DNA of 36,525 nt from a virus (IMGVR_UViG_3300037297_000047:1-36525); one strand, 5' to 3'. Shown: positions 12,476 to 21,879, counted from the first letter of the stretch. Numbers and translations: made by a program. Notes: generated by a model not told the origin, from the sequence alone.

Positions 12476-13554
12476 TAACAAAACCTTGCAATAATCATAG
12501 ATGCAAATGTAGATCCTGATCCCCCACTTGGAGATATTTCCATATCTATTAAATCACCTTTTTCAAGATAAATACAGCCGCTGGTATAGCTTATTTGAGC
12601 AGCCCCTGCTGTATAGGAAATCCCCAAAAGAACATTAGATATATTTCTTGCTCCATTAACTCTAAAATAGTGAGTTGAAGCAGTAGTTCCTCCTGTAGAA
12701 CTTCTCATACTCACATGATATAACCCTGTAACAGGTATTAAAACATCTCCTCCGCTTAATTGGAAATTAAAGCTTGTGTTGTTGGTATCAAAAGACAGTG
12801 AAGGAAATACACTACTTCCGCTATGGGCTTGATTGCCTTCTACATGCGCTATATATTTTTTGTTGTAATCATCAGACCAATTTTTATAAAGTTGCCTTTT
12901 ATCTGTGTAACTAGCAGTTGACTTTTCCATGCTGGCAATATGCCTATAATTAGCTAAAGCGCCTGATCCGTAATATCCTTGTTTTGAGTCAGACCAAACA
13001 GGAGCGGTCGCAGTAAATGCAGCAGATAAAGACCCTCCGACAATAGTTATTGCTGTCGCACTGGCTGGGATTGCCTGTTGTAATCCGGGGGACGCTATAG
13101 TAATTGTCCCACCGTTGCTTACATCTCCATCACCTGAAGTTATAGTATACTTGTTAATATCCCCAGCAAATTGAATTATGTCTCCTGCCAATATATCCCC
13201 TGTCCCTGCACTGGCCAAAGTAATACTTGTCGCGCCTATATTATACCCTGTGGCATCTGTAGTAGCTCCAGAAGCTGACCCAGATTGAGGAACTAGACAA
13301 AGATAAATTTCGCCGTCTGCCACCGTAGTACTTGTAACTGGGTCTGTAGTACTTATACTTTCATTTGAATCAAACTTATACAGCGCCCCGTTATTTTCAA
13401 CCCAACTACCCGCCGCTATCTCTGGTACTGTAGTAGTAAGCATTTCAGTTAAAGTGATTGACCCTTCTCCTTTAAATGCTTTATCTAGGGTCAACATTAT
13501 ATTGTCAAGGTTTGCGTCCCCTATTGCGTAATCACTAACAATTGTTCCTGCCAT
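12475..13554 (-). CDS. Tail-tip protein carrying a coat-protein insertion domain and a C1q-like domain
   Basis: 359 residues. The N-terminus (1-90) is a small attachment part. Residues about 92-172 are nearly the same as residues 226-303 of the major coat protein (shared GATTDATGY, SITLASAGTG, ILAGD, FAGD, SATAIT), about three quarters identical by eye. The C-terminal part (about 240-359) is C1q/TNF-like (VLIPVTGLYHVSMRS, FRVNGARN, YLEKGDLIDMEI). The coat domain in a tail protein is unusual. Start after GGAGGCCAGATAA. Confidence 0.65.
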   Translation of the reverse strand: MAGTIVSDYAIGDANLDNIMLTLDKAFKGEGSITLTEMLTTTVPEIAAGSWVENNGALYKFDSNESISTTDPVTSTTVADGEIYLCLVPQSGSASGATTDATGYNIGATSITLASAGTGDILAGDIIQFAGDINKYTITSGDGDVSNGGTITIASPGLQQAIPASATAITIVGGSLSAAFTATAPVWSDSKQGYYGSGALANYRHIASMEKSTASYTDKRQLYKNWSDDYNKKYIAHVEGNQAHSGSSVFPSLSFDTNNTSFNFQLSGGDVLIPVTGLYHVSMRSSTGGTTASTHYFRVNGARNISNVLLGISYTAGAAQISYTSGCIYLEKGDLIDMEISPSGGSGSTFASMIIARFC

Positions 13555-14304
13555 TTATCTGGCCTCCTCTGTTTCTAAACCTATAGTCCACAAATTACCA
13601 TTATGCGGTAATTGTGAATATTCAAAATTAGCCACCAAATTCGAATAAAGAGGTGGGTATTTGTCTAAATCATTTTCCCAGTATAATAAATAAAAAGGAA
13701 TAACTTGATCTACATAATCAAAAAAATTATTAAACTCTAATTTTTCGGCATAAGTTATGCTTGGGAAAGTAAATCTTCTTTGTCTTAGCTGAACACGTCT
13801 ATCACCATACAGTTGCCCACCTACAGACTTTTGAATCTCTGCATTAGAATTTATAGCAAATGTAGGATCAGGACTAGAACCAGGGCAAACGAATTTTTCT
13901 CCTAAAAAGATCTTTGATATTTCAATATATCCATCTGTGTTTGTCGGGTCTTGGACTGTAATTCTCCAATATTGATAACTTTGTTTTGTAGAAAAACCAT
14001 AAATCCAATTACCGTTTAAATAAGTTAAAGCTTGGTCAACAGGTGGAGTTGTCCAACTGTCCGTTGTATTTGCCTGGACTTTAACTGTTGCTGAACTTGT
14101 TATATTATTAAATACTAAATAAACATAATCTACATCAATTGCAGACGCATAATCAAATTGAAGATATTCTGAACTAACATCAATAAATCTTCCTAGCCTT
14201 GTTGTCCTTGTATCTAATAAAGCATCTGACCACGTATAATAAGGATTCTCTGATGACGAAGTTATAGTAGCATTGTTTATTTGGTTATCATATAGTATTA
14301 TCAT
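13555..14304 (-). CDS. Distal tail protein (Dit-like position)
   Basis: 249 residues. A beta-sandwich N-terminal part that looks like a carbohydrate-binding/discoidin fold (YYTWSDALLDTRTTRLGRFI, YVYLVFNN, YWRITVQDP) and a C-terminal domain (KLEFNNFFDYVDQVIPFYLL). Immediately after the tape measure, as distal tail proteins are. The assignment rests on gene order. Confidence 0.55.
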   Translation of the reverse strand: MIILYDNQINNATITSSSENPYYTWSDALLDTRTTRLGRFIDVSSEYLQFDYASAIDVDYVYLVFNNITSSATVKVQANTTDSWTTPPVDQALTYLNGNWIYGFSTKQSYQYWRITVQDPTNTDGYIEISKIFLGEKFVCPGSSPDPTFAINSNAEIQKSVGGQLYGDRRVQLRQRRFTFPSITYAEKLEFNNFFDYVDQVIPFYLLYWENDLDKYPPLYSNLVANFEYSQLPHNGNLWTIGLETEEAR

Positions 14305-14307
14305 ATA

Positions 14308-16644
14308 TTACCTCGTCACTATAGCTCTTTCAGGAACAAAAAGCTCTCCATTCTGCATAGCTCTGAACAATTCATCAAAAGTGGCTTCTCTTGTGCCGAT
14401 TACTTTAAAAACTCTTTCACCGCCCCTTCCTTGACCATTGGCCATATTAAACAATTCTGCTTGTTGTTGCTGATTTAGCACCATTTCACCGGAATTAACT
14501 CTTGCCTCAACACTATCACCAGCAAATCTACTCCCCGGGACAATCCCCCCAAATTGGAATTTAGGCTTAACAGGTTTTGCTTGTACTACTGCGGCGTATT
14601 GTATCCCTGCGGTTACTGCTGCTAAAGCCGCGTTTATAGGTGCTAAAATCATGTTTAAAGGCCAAGGAGCTGCCAAAGAAGAAACATAAGCGTTTAATGG
14701 TGCTGCCGCTAAGTTAATTGCTGCTAAAGCTTTTTGTATTTCCCAACTAGCCAAAGATGCCTGATATTCTGTTTCAGCTCTTTTCTTGGCAAATTTCTCT
14801 TCAATCTGCGCTTTCTTAAGGGCGTTTCTTGCCTCTACTTTTTCTTCTTCTGTCCCTGTTTGCTCTGCAAGTTCTAATTCTCTCTCTGCTCTTTGGATTG
14901 CTGTTTCTTCTGCAAGTCCTGCTGCTTCAAGTTCTCTTTGTTCTTGAGCATCTATGCTTTGTAGCCTGTTCTCGGCCTGCACCTGCTGTAGCTGATCTAT
15001 AGCTTGTAGTGCACCAATAATTCCGCTAGTAGCTACTTGATATGTGACTTGAATGTCCCTGATGTTTTTGCTTATTTCTGAAAAGGTTTTAAAAGATTCA
15101 AATGAAGCATTATCTAAAGCTGCAACAAACCCAGATTGAGCGGCGATAAGCTTGTCGTATTCTTTTCTTAGTTCTGATGTTTTAGCTATTTGATCTTCTT
15201 GTTGCTCTATAGCTTTTTTAGTTGTCTCTTGTACTTTTTTTTGTGGTTCAACTAAAGCTTTGTTTAAGCGATCTCTAAGGTTATCTTGTTTTTTCCCAAA
15301 ATTATCGACTTCTTCGCCTATGGTCTTGTATAGATTCCGAGCGTCTTTTACGGCGTCTGAACCAAATTTAGAAAAAGAATTTCTTGCGACATCAACAGAT
15401 TTTTGCAGGTCTGACCATGATTTTTCACCGGATAAAGTCTCATAAAAAGTGCCTATTATTTTTGCACTATCAATTATAGACCTTACAAAATTCTTTATCG
15501 CGTTAATCCCTCCGGCAATTGATAAAGATAAAGCTTTAAAGACAATTGCTGTGCCTTGCACTGCCGTAGCCAATATGCCTAGTCCGTCCGTTGCCTCTTC
15601 AGAATTTTCTTTTATACCTAGTAATTCTTTGACAAAAGTGCTAATATCAGTTGCTATATCACCTATAGAATCAGCAAAGGAAACAGCGCTAGTTTTTAAA
15701 ATATCTAACAATCTGGCAGCCTCTGCTAAAGCTTCGTCAAAAGTCCCTTCAAAAGCTGTTGAAGCTTCTTCTCCAACACGAATCAAAGCGTCTGCATACT
15801 CGCCAAGCGTTTTGATAGCCGCATCTGTAGACTTTTGGAAATCAAATAATGCTTCGTTCCAATCATTATATAGCGTCAATGCCTCTGTCGCTATAGGAAG
15901 GAGTTTAGCTCCCTGATAATCTGTGAAATCTCTATTTATTTTGTCAGCTCTTCTTAGCTGGAATGCATACGTGTCAGTATTTCGAGCAACATCTCCAACA
16001 GCATCAGCCGCTTGTTTTTGCGCCAACTGGAGTCTAAGGAATGCCTTCTCGTTAATAGTCAGCTCTTTAAAAACTTCGCCTTGTTGTTCTGCGAACTGTC
16101 TTAGCTGTGTTTCCCCCAATGCAAGCCCCAAGCTTTTTGCTGCTTCAGTTTCTCCTAAGAGCGCACTAGTAAGAGCCTTACTTGCTCCGGTTGTACCACC
16201 TGAAAAGTTAGTGAAAGAAACCAAATCCGCTGCCAATGTCTGCACCTGGAAAGATAAATCTAAAGCTTGATCTCGAGCAACTCCAAAACCAACTAATAAA
16301 TCTCCAGTAGCGGCTAAAAGGTCTTTTGATTCAGTTGTAGCAATATTGTAATCTCTTGCTAATACGTCAGCTAGTTGATTAGCCTCGTCTATTACTGTTC
16401 TAAATACTACACCAAATTTATTAGATGTCTCTTCAGCTTCGCTTGCTGCGTTTATAGTTTCTTTGGCTATATTTTTAAGTGCTTTAACGCCATTAACTGC
16501 AAGACCTACAAGAAAAGCTTTTTCGAGAAATTGGACACTTTTGGCTGTCTTCTGAGTATTCTTGTCTATTTCATTAAGAGACTTCTTAGCAGCAGTGGCA
16601 TCTCCTGTTATTTTCCAGACTAGCTCTCCGATTACATTAGCCAT
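14308..16644 (-). CDS. Tail tape measure protein
   Basis: 778 residues, long and alpha-helical, starting right after the chaperone frameshift extension (TAAATG). N-terminal helices (VWKITGDATAAKKSLNEIDK), a hydrophobic centre (AALAAVTAGIQYAAVVQA), an 80-residue glutamine/glutamate-rich coiled coil and a C-terminal FGGIVPGSRFAGDSVEARVN segment, common near tape-measure ends. At about 0.15 nm per residue it predicts a tail near 115 nm. No lysozyme or peptidase domain seen. Confidence 0.9.
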   Translation of the reverse strand: MANVIGELVWKITGDATAAKKSLNEIDKNTQKTAKSVQFLEKAFLVGLAVNGVKALKNIAKETINAASEAEETSNKFGVVFRTVIDEANQLADVLARDYNIATTESKDLLAATGDLLVGFGVARDQALDLSFQVQTLAADLVSFTNFSGGTTGASKALTSALLGETEAAKSLGLALGETQLRQFAEQQGEVFKELTINEKAFLRLQLAQKQAADAVGDVARNTDTYAFQLRRADKINRDFTDYQGAKLLPIATEALTLYNDWNEALFDFQKSTDAAIKTLGEYADALIRVGEEASTAFEGTFDEALAEAARLLDILKTSAVSFADSIGDIATDISTFVKELLGIKENSEEATDGLGILATAVQGTAIVFKALSLSIAGGINAIKNFVRSIIDSAKIIGTFYETLSGEKSWSDLQKSVDVARNSFSKFGSDAVKDARNLYKTIGEEVDNFGKKQDNLRDRLNKALVEPQKKVQETTKKAIEQQEDQIAKTSELRKEYDKLIAAQSGFVAALDNASFESFKTFSEISKNIRDIQVTYQVATSGIIGALQAIDQLQQVQAENRLQSIDAQEQRELEAAGLAEETAIQRAERELELAEQTGTEEEKVEARNALKKAQIEEKFAKKRAETEYQASLASWEIQKALAAINLAAAPLNAYVSSLAAPWPLNMILAPINAALAAVTAGIQYAAVVQAKPVKPKFQFGGIVPGSRFAGDSVEARVNSGEMVLNQQQQAELFNMANGQGRGGERVFKVIGTREATFDELFRAMQNGELFVPERAIVTR

Positions 16645-16848
16645 TTAGTAAACCTCGAATGCTTTTCTTTCTACTTCCCATATCCAGTTTTCTTCTTCCT
16701 TGCTAAATCCTGCAATTTGTACCATTGCTTGAGTTTGTGGTATATCCCATTCTTTCATATACATCTTTGGGGTTACCTGTATGCCGTGCTTGTTCAGTGC
16801 CGCTATAAGCCTTTTGTAATGAAACTTTTTAATTCCTTTACCTACATT
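16645..16848 (-). CDS. Tail assembly chaperone extension (-1 frame, gpT-like)
   Basis: 67 in-frame codons in the -1 frame relative to the chaperone gene, entered at the A10 run and ending TAA right at the tape measure ATG. The residues (for example RLIAALNKHGIQVTPKMYMK) look like a real domain and contain no independent start. Product would be a gpG-gpT type fusion of about 212 residues. Confidence 0.75.
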   Translation of the reverse strand, partial: NVGKGIKKFHYKRLIAALNKHGIQVTPKMYMKEWDIPQTQAMVQIAGFSKEEENWIWEVERKAFEVY

Positions 16849-17282
16849 TTTTTTTTAGGCATATCTTTGTTGGCAGCTTCTGCTAATATTTTAATTATAT
16901 GCTTGGGATCAACCTGCCTGTCCCAAAAGTCATAGTCAAAAACCTTTTCTTCTTTTATGCCGTTTGATTCGAATAGTTCCATAAGTAAATCAAATCTTTT
17001 CTGAAAATATACAGGCTGACCTATTTCGTTTATTTTGTTCACTAATTCCACATTAGTTTTCTTAAGTTCTTTAATTTTTTCTTTGTTCTCTTTCTTATTA
17101 AGCGACTGCAAGGCTGCTATTTTAGAAACATTTTCATTCATTTGCTCATAGTATCTTTGGACTTTAGCCATAGCTTCCGCAAGCTTATAATATCTGTTTA
17201 AAAAATAGTTACTCACAAAGTCTATTTCTATGTCTAAAACTTTCTTTTCACCTTTTTCTCTGTATTCTAATTTATAAATCAT
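16842..17282 (-). CDS. Tail assembly chaperone (gpG-like) with programmed frameshift site
   Basis: 146 residues, mostly helical, following the tail tube gene. Its 3' end holds ten consecutive A's (16847-16856), coding KKK then a stop, a classic slippery site for a -1 shift into the 67-codon extension. In lambda gpG/gpGT such proteins coat the tape measure during tail assembly. Start after GTAAGGATGAAGAA. Confidence 0.85.
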   Translation of the reverse strand: MIYKLEYREKGEKKVLDIEIDFVSNYFLNRYYKLAEAMAKVQRYYEQMNENVSKIAALQSLNKKENKEKIKELKKTNVELVNKINEIGQPVYFQKRFDLLMELFESNGIKEEKVFDYDFWDRQVDPKHIIKILAEAANKDMPKKKM

Positions 17283-17297
17283 TTCTTCATCCTTACA

Positions 17298-17317
17298 TAA
17301 AGGGGCTTTCGCCCCTG
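17298..17317 (-). terminator. Hairpin after the tail tube gene
   Basis: AGGGGC-GAAA-GCCCCT with a GNRA loop, then UUAUG on the minus strand, between tail tube and chaperone genes. Weak U-tract, so likely a partial terminator or mRNA-end stabiliser that keeps tube protein in excess. Confidence 0.5.
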
Positions 17318-17321
17318 TTTA

Positions 17322-18191
17322 TTATGCTGCTCCGTTTTCTACTGTCCAACCTAATAGCTGCTGTCCATCTGTCCTGCTTGAATCTAATTTAGCAGTATAT
17401 GTTAATGGCATTTCTTCAACTCCGTCTTCGTTAGCTCCTTTGAAATTAAACTGAAACCCACCTGAGTTAGGATCAACTGAATAAAGATCAAGTCTTCTTA
17501 TTAGTCCATTTGAATCAGTGTGAGTAATTTGCATTGCATACGCGTTTAATGTAGCTGTAGAAGTTCCGCAATAAAGAACACTTGACGCAACTGGAGTATT
17601 ATCCCCGAAATCTATTGTTATATCTTTTGTTGTCGGGCTAGGCGTAGTCATCCCCGCACTTATAAAGTTAATTGACCAGCCTGAAGGACTGTTCCCATTA
17701 GCAACTACTACATAATCATTATTCTCTGTTAACGCTTCAGGTGTTCCGCTTGCATCAAGAGTAACACTCGTAAGTGTGGGTTTCGCGGTAGTTCTCAGAT
17801 TAGTACCTGTAGAAGTCTCAATAATCACTAAATCATAAAGAGTATTATCAGACCACCCAGAAGCAACAACTTGATCCGTGATATTAGCGTCTAACACTAA
17901 AGACCCTGCCACGTTTTCTATAGAGAATATACCCCCACCCATTCTTTCGATACCTTCTTGGTTAAGGTTGATTAAAGTAAAACCACCTTCAATTGTGAAA
18001 TTTTTAAGTTGCTTTTGTAGTTTACCTGCATTTGCTGTGTCTACTTCGTTGACATCATAATTCAATGTAGCTGTCACTGCACTGTTTATTGCTCCAATAT
18101 CAGTAAAAGTGCCTTCGCCTTCTGCCTTTAGAGCAACAACAGCACCATCAGGGAAATAGACGTTTGCAGTTTCCGTTGTTTGTACTGGCAT
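17322..18191 (-). CDS. Major tail tube protein
   Basis: 289 residues, beta-rich, start after AGGAGGCATAAC. N-terminal TANVYFPDGAVVALKAEGEG and GAINSAVTATLNYDVNEVDTANAG are typical of tail tube folds; a central domain (residues about 130-215, TSVTLDASGTP, YVVVANG) appears inserted. It sits between the tail terminator and the chaperones, the normal place. Strong ribosome site and a following hairpin fit high expression. Confidence 0.8.
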   Translation of the reverse strand: MPVQTTETANVYFPDGAVVALKAEGEGTFTDIGAINSAVTATLNYDVNEVDTANAGKLQKQLKNFTIEGGFTLINLNQEGIERMGGGIFSIENVAGSLVLDANITDQVVASGWSDNTLYDLVIIETSTGTNLRTTAKPTLTSVTLDASGTPEALTENNDYVVVANGNSPSGWSINFISAGMTTPSPTTKDITIDFGDNTPVASSVLYCGTSTATLNAYAMQITHTDSNGLIRRLDLYSVDPNSGGFQFNFKGANEDGVEEMPLTYTAKLDSSRTDGQQLLGWTVENGAA

Positions 18192-18201
18192 GTTATGCCT
18201 C

Positions 18202-18579
18202 CTATCTTGCTTTTATTGTCGCCTCTATAGGCGTATTATAGTTGTCTGTTTGGTCTTGAGGCGGTATAGTCTCAAGCACTGAACAAACTATATAATAATC
18301 AGGATAATGAACCCTGTTTATTTCGGTGATTACTGCCCCCGCAATTGTTTTGCTTCCGGTTTCAGTTTTGTCTCTGCAGCTGATATTATATAAATACTGG
18401 TCATATTCTAATGCAGCATTATAGATTCCGCTCATATAAATGTTTATAGATTTATCAAGAGTAAAGTCTTGAGGAATCAATGTTCCTTGAAATAAAGCTT
18501 TGCCAGACATATAAACATCAAGAAGATCAGTTATGGGGGCAACATTAAGTGCGTTATTTAATAAATCAGATCCGAACAA
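18202..18579 (-). CDS. Tail terminator protein
   Basis: 125 residues. TTG start preceded by AAGGGG, overlapping the upstream gene's end. The pattern (LLDVYMSGKALFQG, IYMSGIYNAALEYDQYLYNI, YYIVCSVLETI) and position between the gp10-like and tube proteins fit tail terminators that cap the tube and join it to the head. No other ATG nearby fits better. Confidence 0.65.
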   Translation of the reverse strand: MFGSDLLNNALNVAPITDLLDVYMSGKALFQGTLIPQDFTLDKSINIYMSGIYNAALEYDQYLYNISCRDKTETGSKTIAGAVITEINRVHYPDYYIVCSVLETIPPQDQTDNYNTPIEATIKAR

Positions 18580-19006
18580 TTTTAGCCCCTTTGCCTAGCG
18601 CTATTTTAATTTCTTCTTGTTGAATTTTTTTCAACACTTCTTGCCATTTTTGACCGCCTACGACCAGATCAATACTTGGCCTGAAGTGTGGTTGAGCTGC
18701 CATCTTTCTAGTCCCAAATTCTTGATATGTAGCATAGTCTAAATTAGACCCAACTACCCCTTCGTTCTTCCCCGGTTTGGTTTCTAATTTTTGTGTGGCT
18801 GGGCTTCCAGAACCATTATTAAATCCCGCCTCTTCTTTGTCTGTTCTCCACATATATGAGTTACGGAGAGTCCCTCCAAACTTTTGGGCAACAGGAGCTA
18901 ATACTTTTGTCTGTGCAAGTATCCTGGCTAATATCTCTATATTTCCTTTATCAACACCTTTTTGAAGTCCTTCTTCTGGGTTGCCGTATTTGATAATCTC
19001 AGACAC
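18566..19006 (-). CDS. HK97 gp10-like tail completion protein
   Basis: 146 residues, GTG start after AAAGAGGTTTAAAA. The C-terminal half has LDYATYQEFGTRKMAAQPHF, the hallmark of the HK97 gp10 family (tyrosine, EFGT, then PFxRP). It acts in joining the tail to the head. Preceded by the head-closure gene and followed by the tail terminator. Confidence 0.85.
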   Translation of the reverse strand: MSEIIKYGNPEEGLQKGVDKGNIEILARILAQTKVLAPVAQKFGGTLRNSYMWRTDKEEAGFNNGSGSPATQKLETKPGKNEGVVGSNLDYATYQEFGTRKMAAQPHFRPSIDLVVGGQKWQEVLKKIQQEEIKIALGKGAKIVRI

Positions 19007-19349
19007 TTTTAAACCTCTTTAGTGGTATAGATATGATTTTATTTTGTCCGGCTACATTGTCTACATATACCACACTGTAATCTTGATTGTTTATGGTGCA
19101 CTTTGCATCTTCATTTATTGTTGTTGTATAGTCATCGGGGTCTATTATAACCACCCCTGTAACCTCTGCTCTATGCTGCTCAGAAATAAGCCTGTCAACT
19201 GAAGAGCCAGTCCAATAAATACCCTGGACTGATAGAGTCGCAGAAGCAGGAAATGTCTTTGTAACAATTCCGTTTGTAAATGTCGTTTCTACATTCCTAA
19301 ATTCTACTGTTATAGATTCGTTGCTTTGAAATAGCTCTTTAACAAACAT
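18999..19349 (-). CDS. Head closure / head-tail connector protein
   Basis: 116 residues from the ATG overlapping the adaptor stop (TGATG), with AAAGGG upstream. Beta-rich (ESITVEFRN, ATLSVQGIYW, AEVTGVVIIDPDDYT, YSVVYVDNVAG). The sequence and position between adaptor and gp10-like protein fit gp16-type stopper proteins that close the packaged head. Confidence 0.65.
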   Translation of the reverse strand: MFVKELFQSNESITVEFRNVETTFTNGIVTKTFPASATLSVQGIYWTGSSVDRLISEQHRAEVTGVVIIDPDDYTTTINEDAKCTINNQDYSVVYVDNVAGQNKIISIPLKRFKSV

Positions 19350-21316
19350 CAATTTACCCTTTGCATTTTTACACCTTGTATGATGTAATATTTAAGATAA
19401 TTGTCGACTGCTGAATATGTTTTAGCACCTGCTGGTCCTGAATATGTTTTGCTAACAGGACCGTATGATTCGCTTTTTACGTTTGTTATAATTTCTTGTA
19501 AAGTTCCGTTTTGCACTTGTGCTGCCAAGTAACAAGCGGCGTCAATAATATCTTCCGGGATAACATCGTCTTCAATTTCAATTCCATCTTTATCAATAAC
19601 ACCGTAGCGAGGCCATTTTAAAGCTTGGTCTTCGTCAACCCTGCTTCCTTCGAAATTATAGTTTAAATCTATATATTCAGTAGCTTTGTTTAACCATTGT
19701 TTTATTTCTGTTGTACTGTTTGAAGAATAGTCCGTACCTCTGTTTAACCAATATTGCACAAACTGTGATGTTGTTGCATAGCTAGTTGAGTCTGGTTTTG
19801 CTGTACCGTCCTCTACAACAAAGTCTATAGAAAAGTACTTATATATTATGCTTGTTAAAAGAGGAGTTGTTGAACCATCCGAACTATGCAAAAATCCTAA
19901 AAGATTATACGCATTTTCTTCGGAATTATTTAATTCTGTTATGTTTGCAATTACATCGCTTGATATATTAGACTGCGCATATGATTGATCAGAAGTAATC
20001 CACTCCGTGCCACTCCAATATAAATAATCACTGTTTTGTTTTACTACATACCTTATTAAGTCACTACCTGTTATTGTTTCCGTAAAAGCTATAGACAATA
20101 ATTCATCCGCTGAGAGATCCTCAGCCAAAGAAAAAATAGGGTTATTTGTAGGGTATATTTGCGCAGTCAAAGAAGCAGTTAATTGATCAACCGAGCTTTG
20201 CACATTAGTATCGCCAAAAATAACTTTGAATTGCCCGTATATCTCACCACTTACACTTAAAGAACCCACATTCGCATTAAACGTAGCAACATCATTTGCT
20301 TGTTCGTATGTGTCGTTGCTAGCAACCCAAGCCGAACCATTCCAATATAAGTAAACACCACTTTGCCCTATCTGTAAAGTATAGCGTGGAGATCCCCCCT
20401 CGGTTGTAGTAAAAGCATCAAAACTAATCAAAGTCCCTGCGCCTGTATATTCCATTTCTGGAACAATTACCACTGATTCTAAATAAGCGGCGTTAGGGAT
20501 AGTATATGCTGTTGTCTGTGCAGCAGTTGAATAAAGAATTAAATCTCTAAAAGACCCGTCTGCTATATTGTATAAATTACTATAAGCGCCCAAATGTACC
20601 AAATTTGAAGTAGTTCCTTGCCACGGAGATATAGCTTGAGTTGCGCCTAATTGCACTCCATCTATATACAAAGAAACCTGGTTGCTTATGCAAATAATTT
20701 CAAACACGTATTCTTGGCCAGCTGTAGGTGTCCACACGCCAAAAGTTACCGCCGCCAACCCATTTGCAGTAATTCTCAAAGTATTTCCAGAAGGACTATT
20801 AAATATAACAACTTGGTCAGTAGACCCGGTGGCTTGGGACAACGCAAAAATGTTTACATTCGCAGCTGGGGTTGTAGTATAATTAGGTGTATATTTAAAT
20901 TTTGCGACCCAGTTGCCAGACAAAGCCCCTATCAATGAATCGTCCCAGTAGAGACCTTGAGTCCCGCTACAAAAAAGCTTACCTCCGCTTATAATTGGAG
21001 ACCCATTTAAAGTAGCAGTTAAATCTGTAAATCCTATAGCCCCCCAGTTTAAGTCAGTAACAGAGGACAATTGAGACCCACATATAGAATTAGCTGGTCT
21101 TTTGTCTATCTGATTAACCGTACCCCCCGAAAACTGAGCAAGAGTACTATCGTAAATAAATCCCGTGTCGTTATCAAAATTCTGAATAAAATCTTGTCCA
21201 GGATTGTCTACAAGCTTTAAACCTAAATCACTATCAAATTGTATATAATTTGAATCAAAAATAAAATCTGACTCTTGGTTATATGTTCTTGTTGATGCAA
21301 AGTCTATTCTTGCCAT
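19349..21316 (-). CDS. LamG-like surface domain fused to head-tail adaptor
   Basis: 655 residues. The C-terminal ~150 residues (WLNKATEYIDLNYNFEGSRV, ALKWPR, DVIPEDIIDAACYLAAQVQNG) are the DnaT-like head-tail adaptor fold found at the neck of many siphoviruses. The N-terminal ~270 residues include a concanavalin/LamG-like sandwich (GGKLFCSGTQGLYWDDS, WVAKFKYTP, NQVSLYIDGVQLG, FRDLILYS). Two YLYWxGxxW repeats lie between. The adaptor alone is usually about 150-200 residues, so about 500 have been added, probably displayed at the neck. One uninterrupted frame. Confidence 0.65.
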   Translation of the reverse strand: MARIDFASTRTYNQESDFIFDSNYIQFDSDLGLKLVDNPGQDFIQNFDNDTGFIYDSTLAQFSGGTVNQIDKRPANSICGSQLSSVTDLNWGAIGFTDLTATLNGSPIISGGKLFCSGTQGLYWDDSLIGALSGNWVAKFKYTPNYTTTPAANVNIFALSQATGSTDQVVIFNSPSGNTLRITANGLAAVTFGVWTPTAGQEYVFEIICISNQVSLYIDGVQLGATQAISPWQGTTSNLVHLGAYSNLYNIADGSFRDLILYSTAAQTTAYTIPNAAYLESVVIVPEMEYTGAGTLISFDAFTTTEGGSPRYTLQIGQSGVYLYWNGSAWVASNDTYEQANDVATFNANVGSLSVSGEIYGQFKVIFGDTNVQSSVDQLTASLTAQIYPTNNPIFSLAEDLSADELLSIAFTETITGSDLIRYVVKQNSDYLYWSGTEWITSDQSYAQSNISSDVIANITELNNSEENAYNLLGFLHSSDGSTTPLLTSIIYKYFSIDFVVEDGTAKPDSTSYATTSQFVQYWLNRGTDYSSNSTTEIKQWLNKATEYIDLNYNFEGSRVDEDQALKWPRYGVIDKDGIEIEDDVIPEDIIDAACYLAAQVQNGTLQEIITNVKSESYGPVSKTYSGPAGAKTYSAVDNYLKYYIIQGVKMQRVN

Positions 21317-21327
21317 TTATAACCCCA

Positions 21328-21879
21328 TCACACATGTTTCTTTTCACTAAAATTAAATGATACTGTACATCTTGCCGTATTAGTTGTATCATTGTTTACA
21401 ATCTTAAACATGTATGTAATATTTTTATCTGCTATAAAAGGTAAATCGTCTTTAGCTTCTCCACCTAGCACAGAAACGGCAGCAATTCCATTGGAAAACA
21501 CTTCCCATTCTGGAGCAAGCTTTGTACCTTCCGCAGTCACAGATGTATTAAAATATATCTTTGTTTTAGCTATTTCTATATCAGTATTACATCTATCTAT
21601 CGTGTCCCATTCTGTACCAGCTATATATGTGGGATTAGCATGAAGATCTATATTTATAGTACCAGCCCCAAAAGCTTTAAAAACTACAGGTAAAAAAATC
21701 AATTTTTCGCACTCTATATTACTAGGGTCTATGATAATATATCTCGTTGCATTGTTAGGGACTTGAAATCTTTTTGACATTCCATACATATTGTGTATAC
21801 ACACATCATTATTATAGGTGTCTTCTGTTACAACCGCGCCTAGCTCTCCAACATATCCTATTATTGATTTTTTAGACAT
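21328..21879 (-). CDS. Virion structural protein (head/neck region)
   Basis: 183 residues, beta-rich, start after AGAAGGTATATA. The C-terminal RCTVSFNFSEKKHV resembles the end of the neighbouring upstream protein (TFNAFWYEEVEGI), suggesting paired related subunits, for example head fibres or decoration. Function by position only. Confidence 0.55.
   Translation of the reverse strand: MSKKSIIGYVGELGAVVTEDTYNNDVCIHNMYGMSKRFQVPNNATRYIIIDPSNIECEKLIFLPVVFKAFGAGTINIDLHANPTYIAGTEWDTIDRCNTDIEIAKTKIYFNTSVTAEGTKLAPEWEVFSNGIAAVSVLGGEAKDDLPFIADKNITYMFKIVNNDTTNTARCTVSFNFSEKKHV

Noticed and set aside
14308-16644. Plus-strand frames inside the tape measure and other structural genes
   Set aside because: They are shadows of long minus-strand genes, lack ribosome sites and show biased composition expected of antisense frames.
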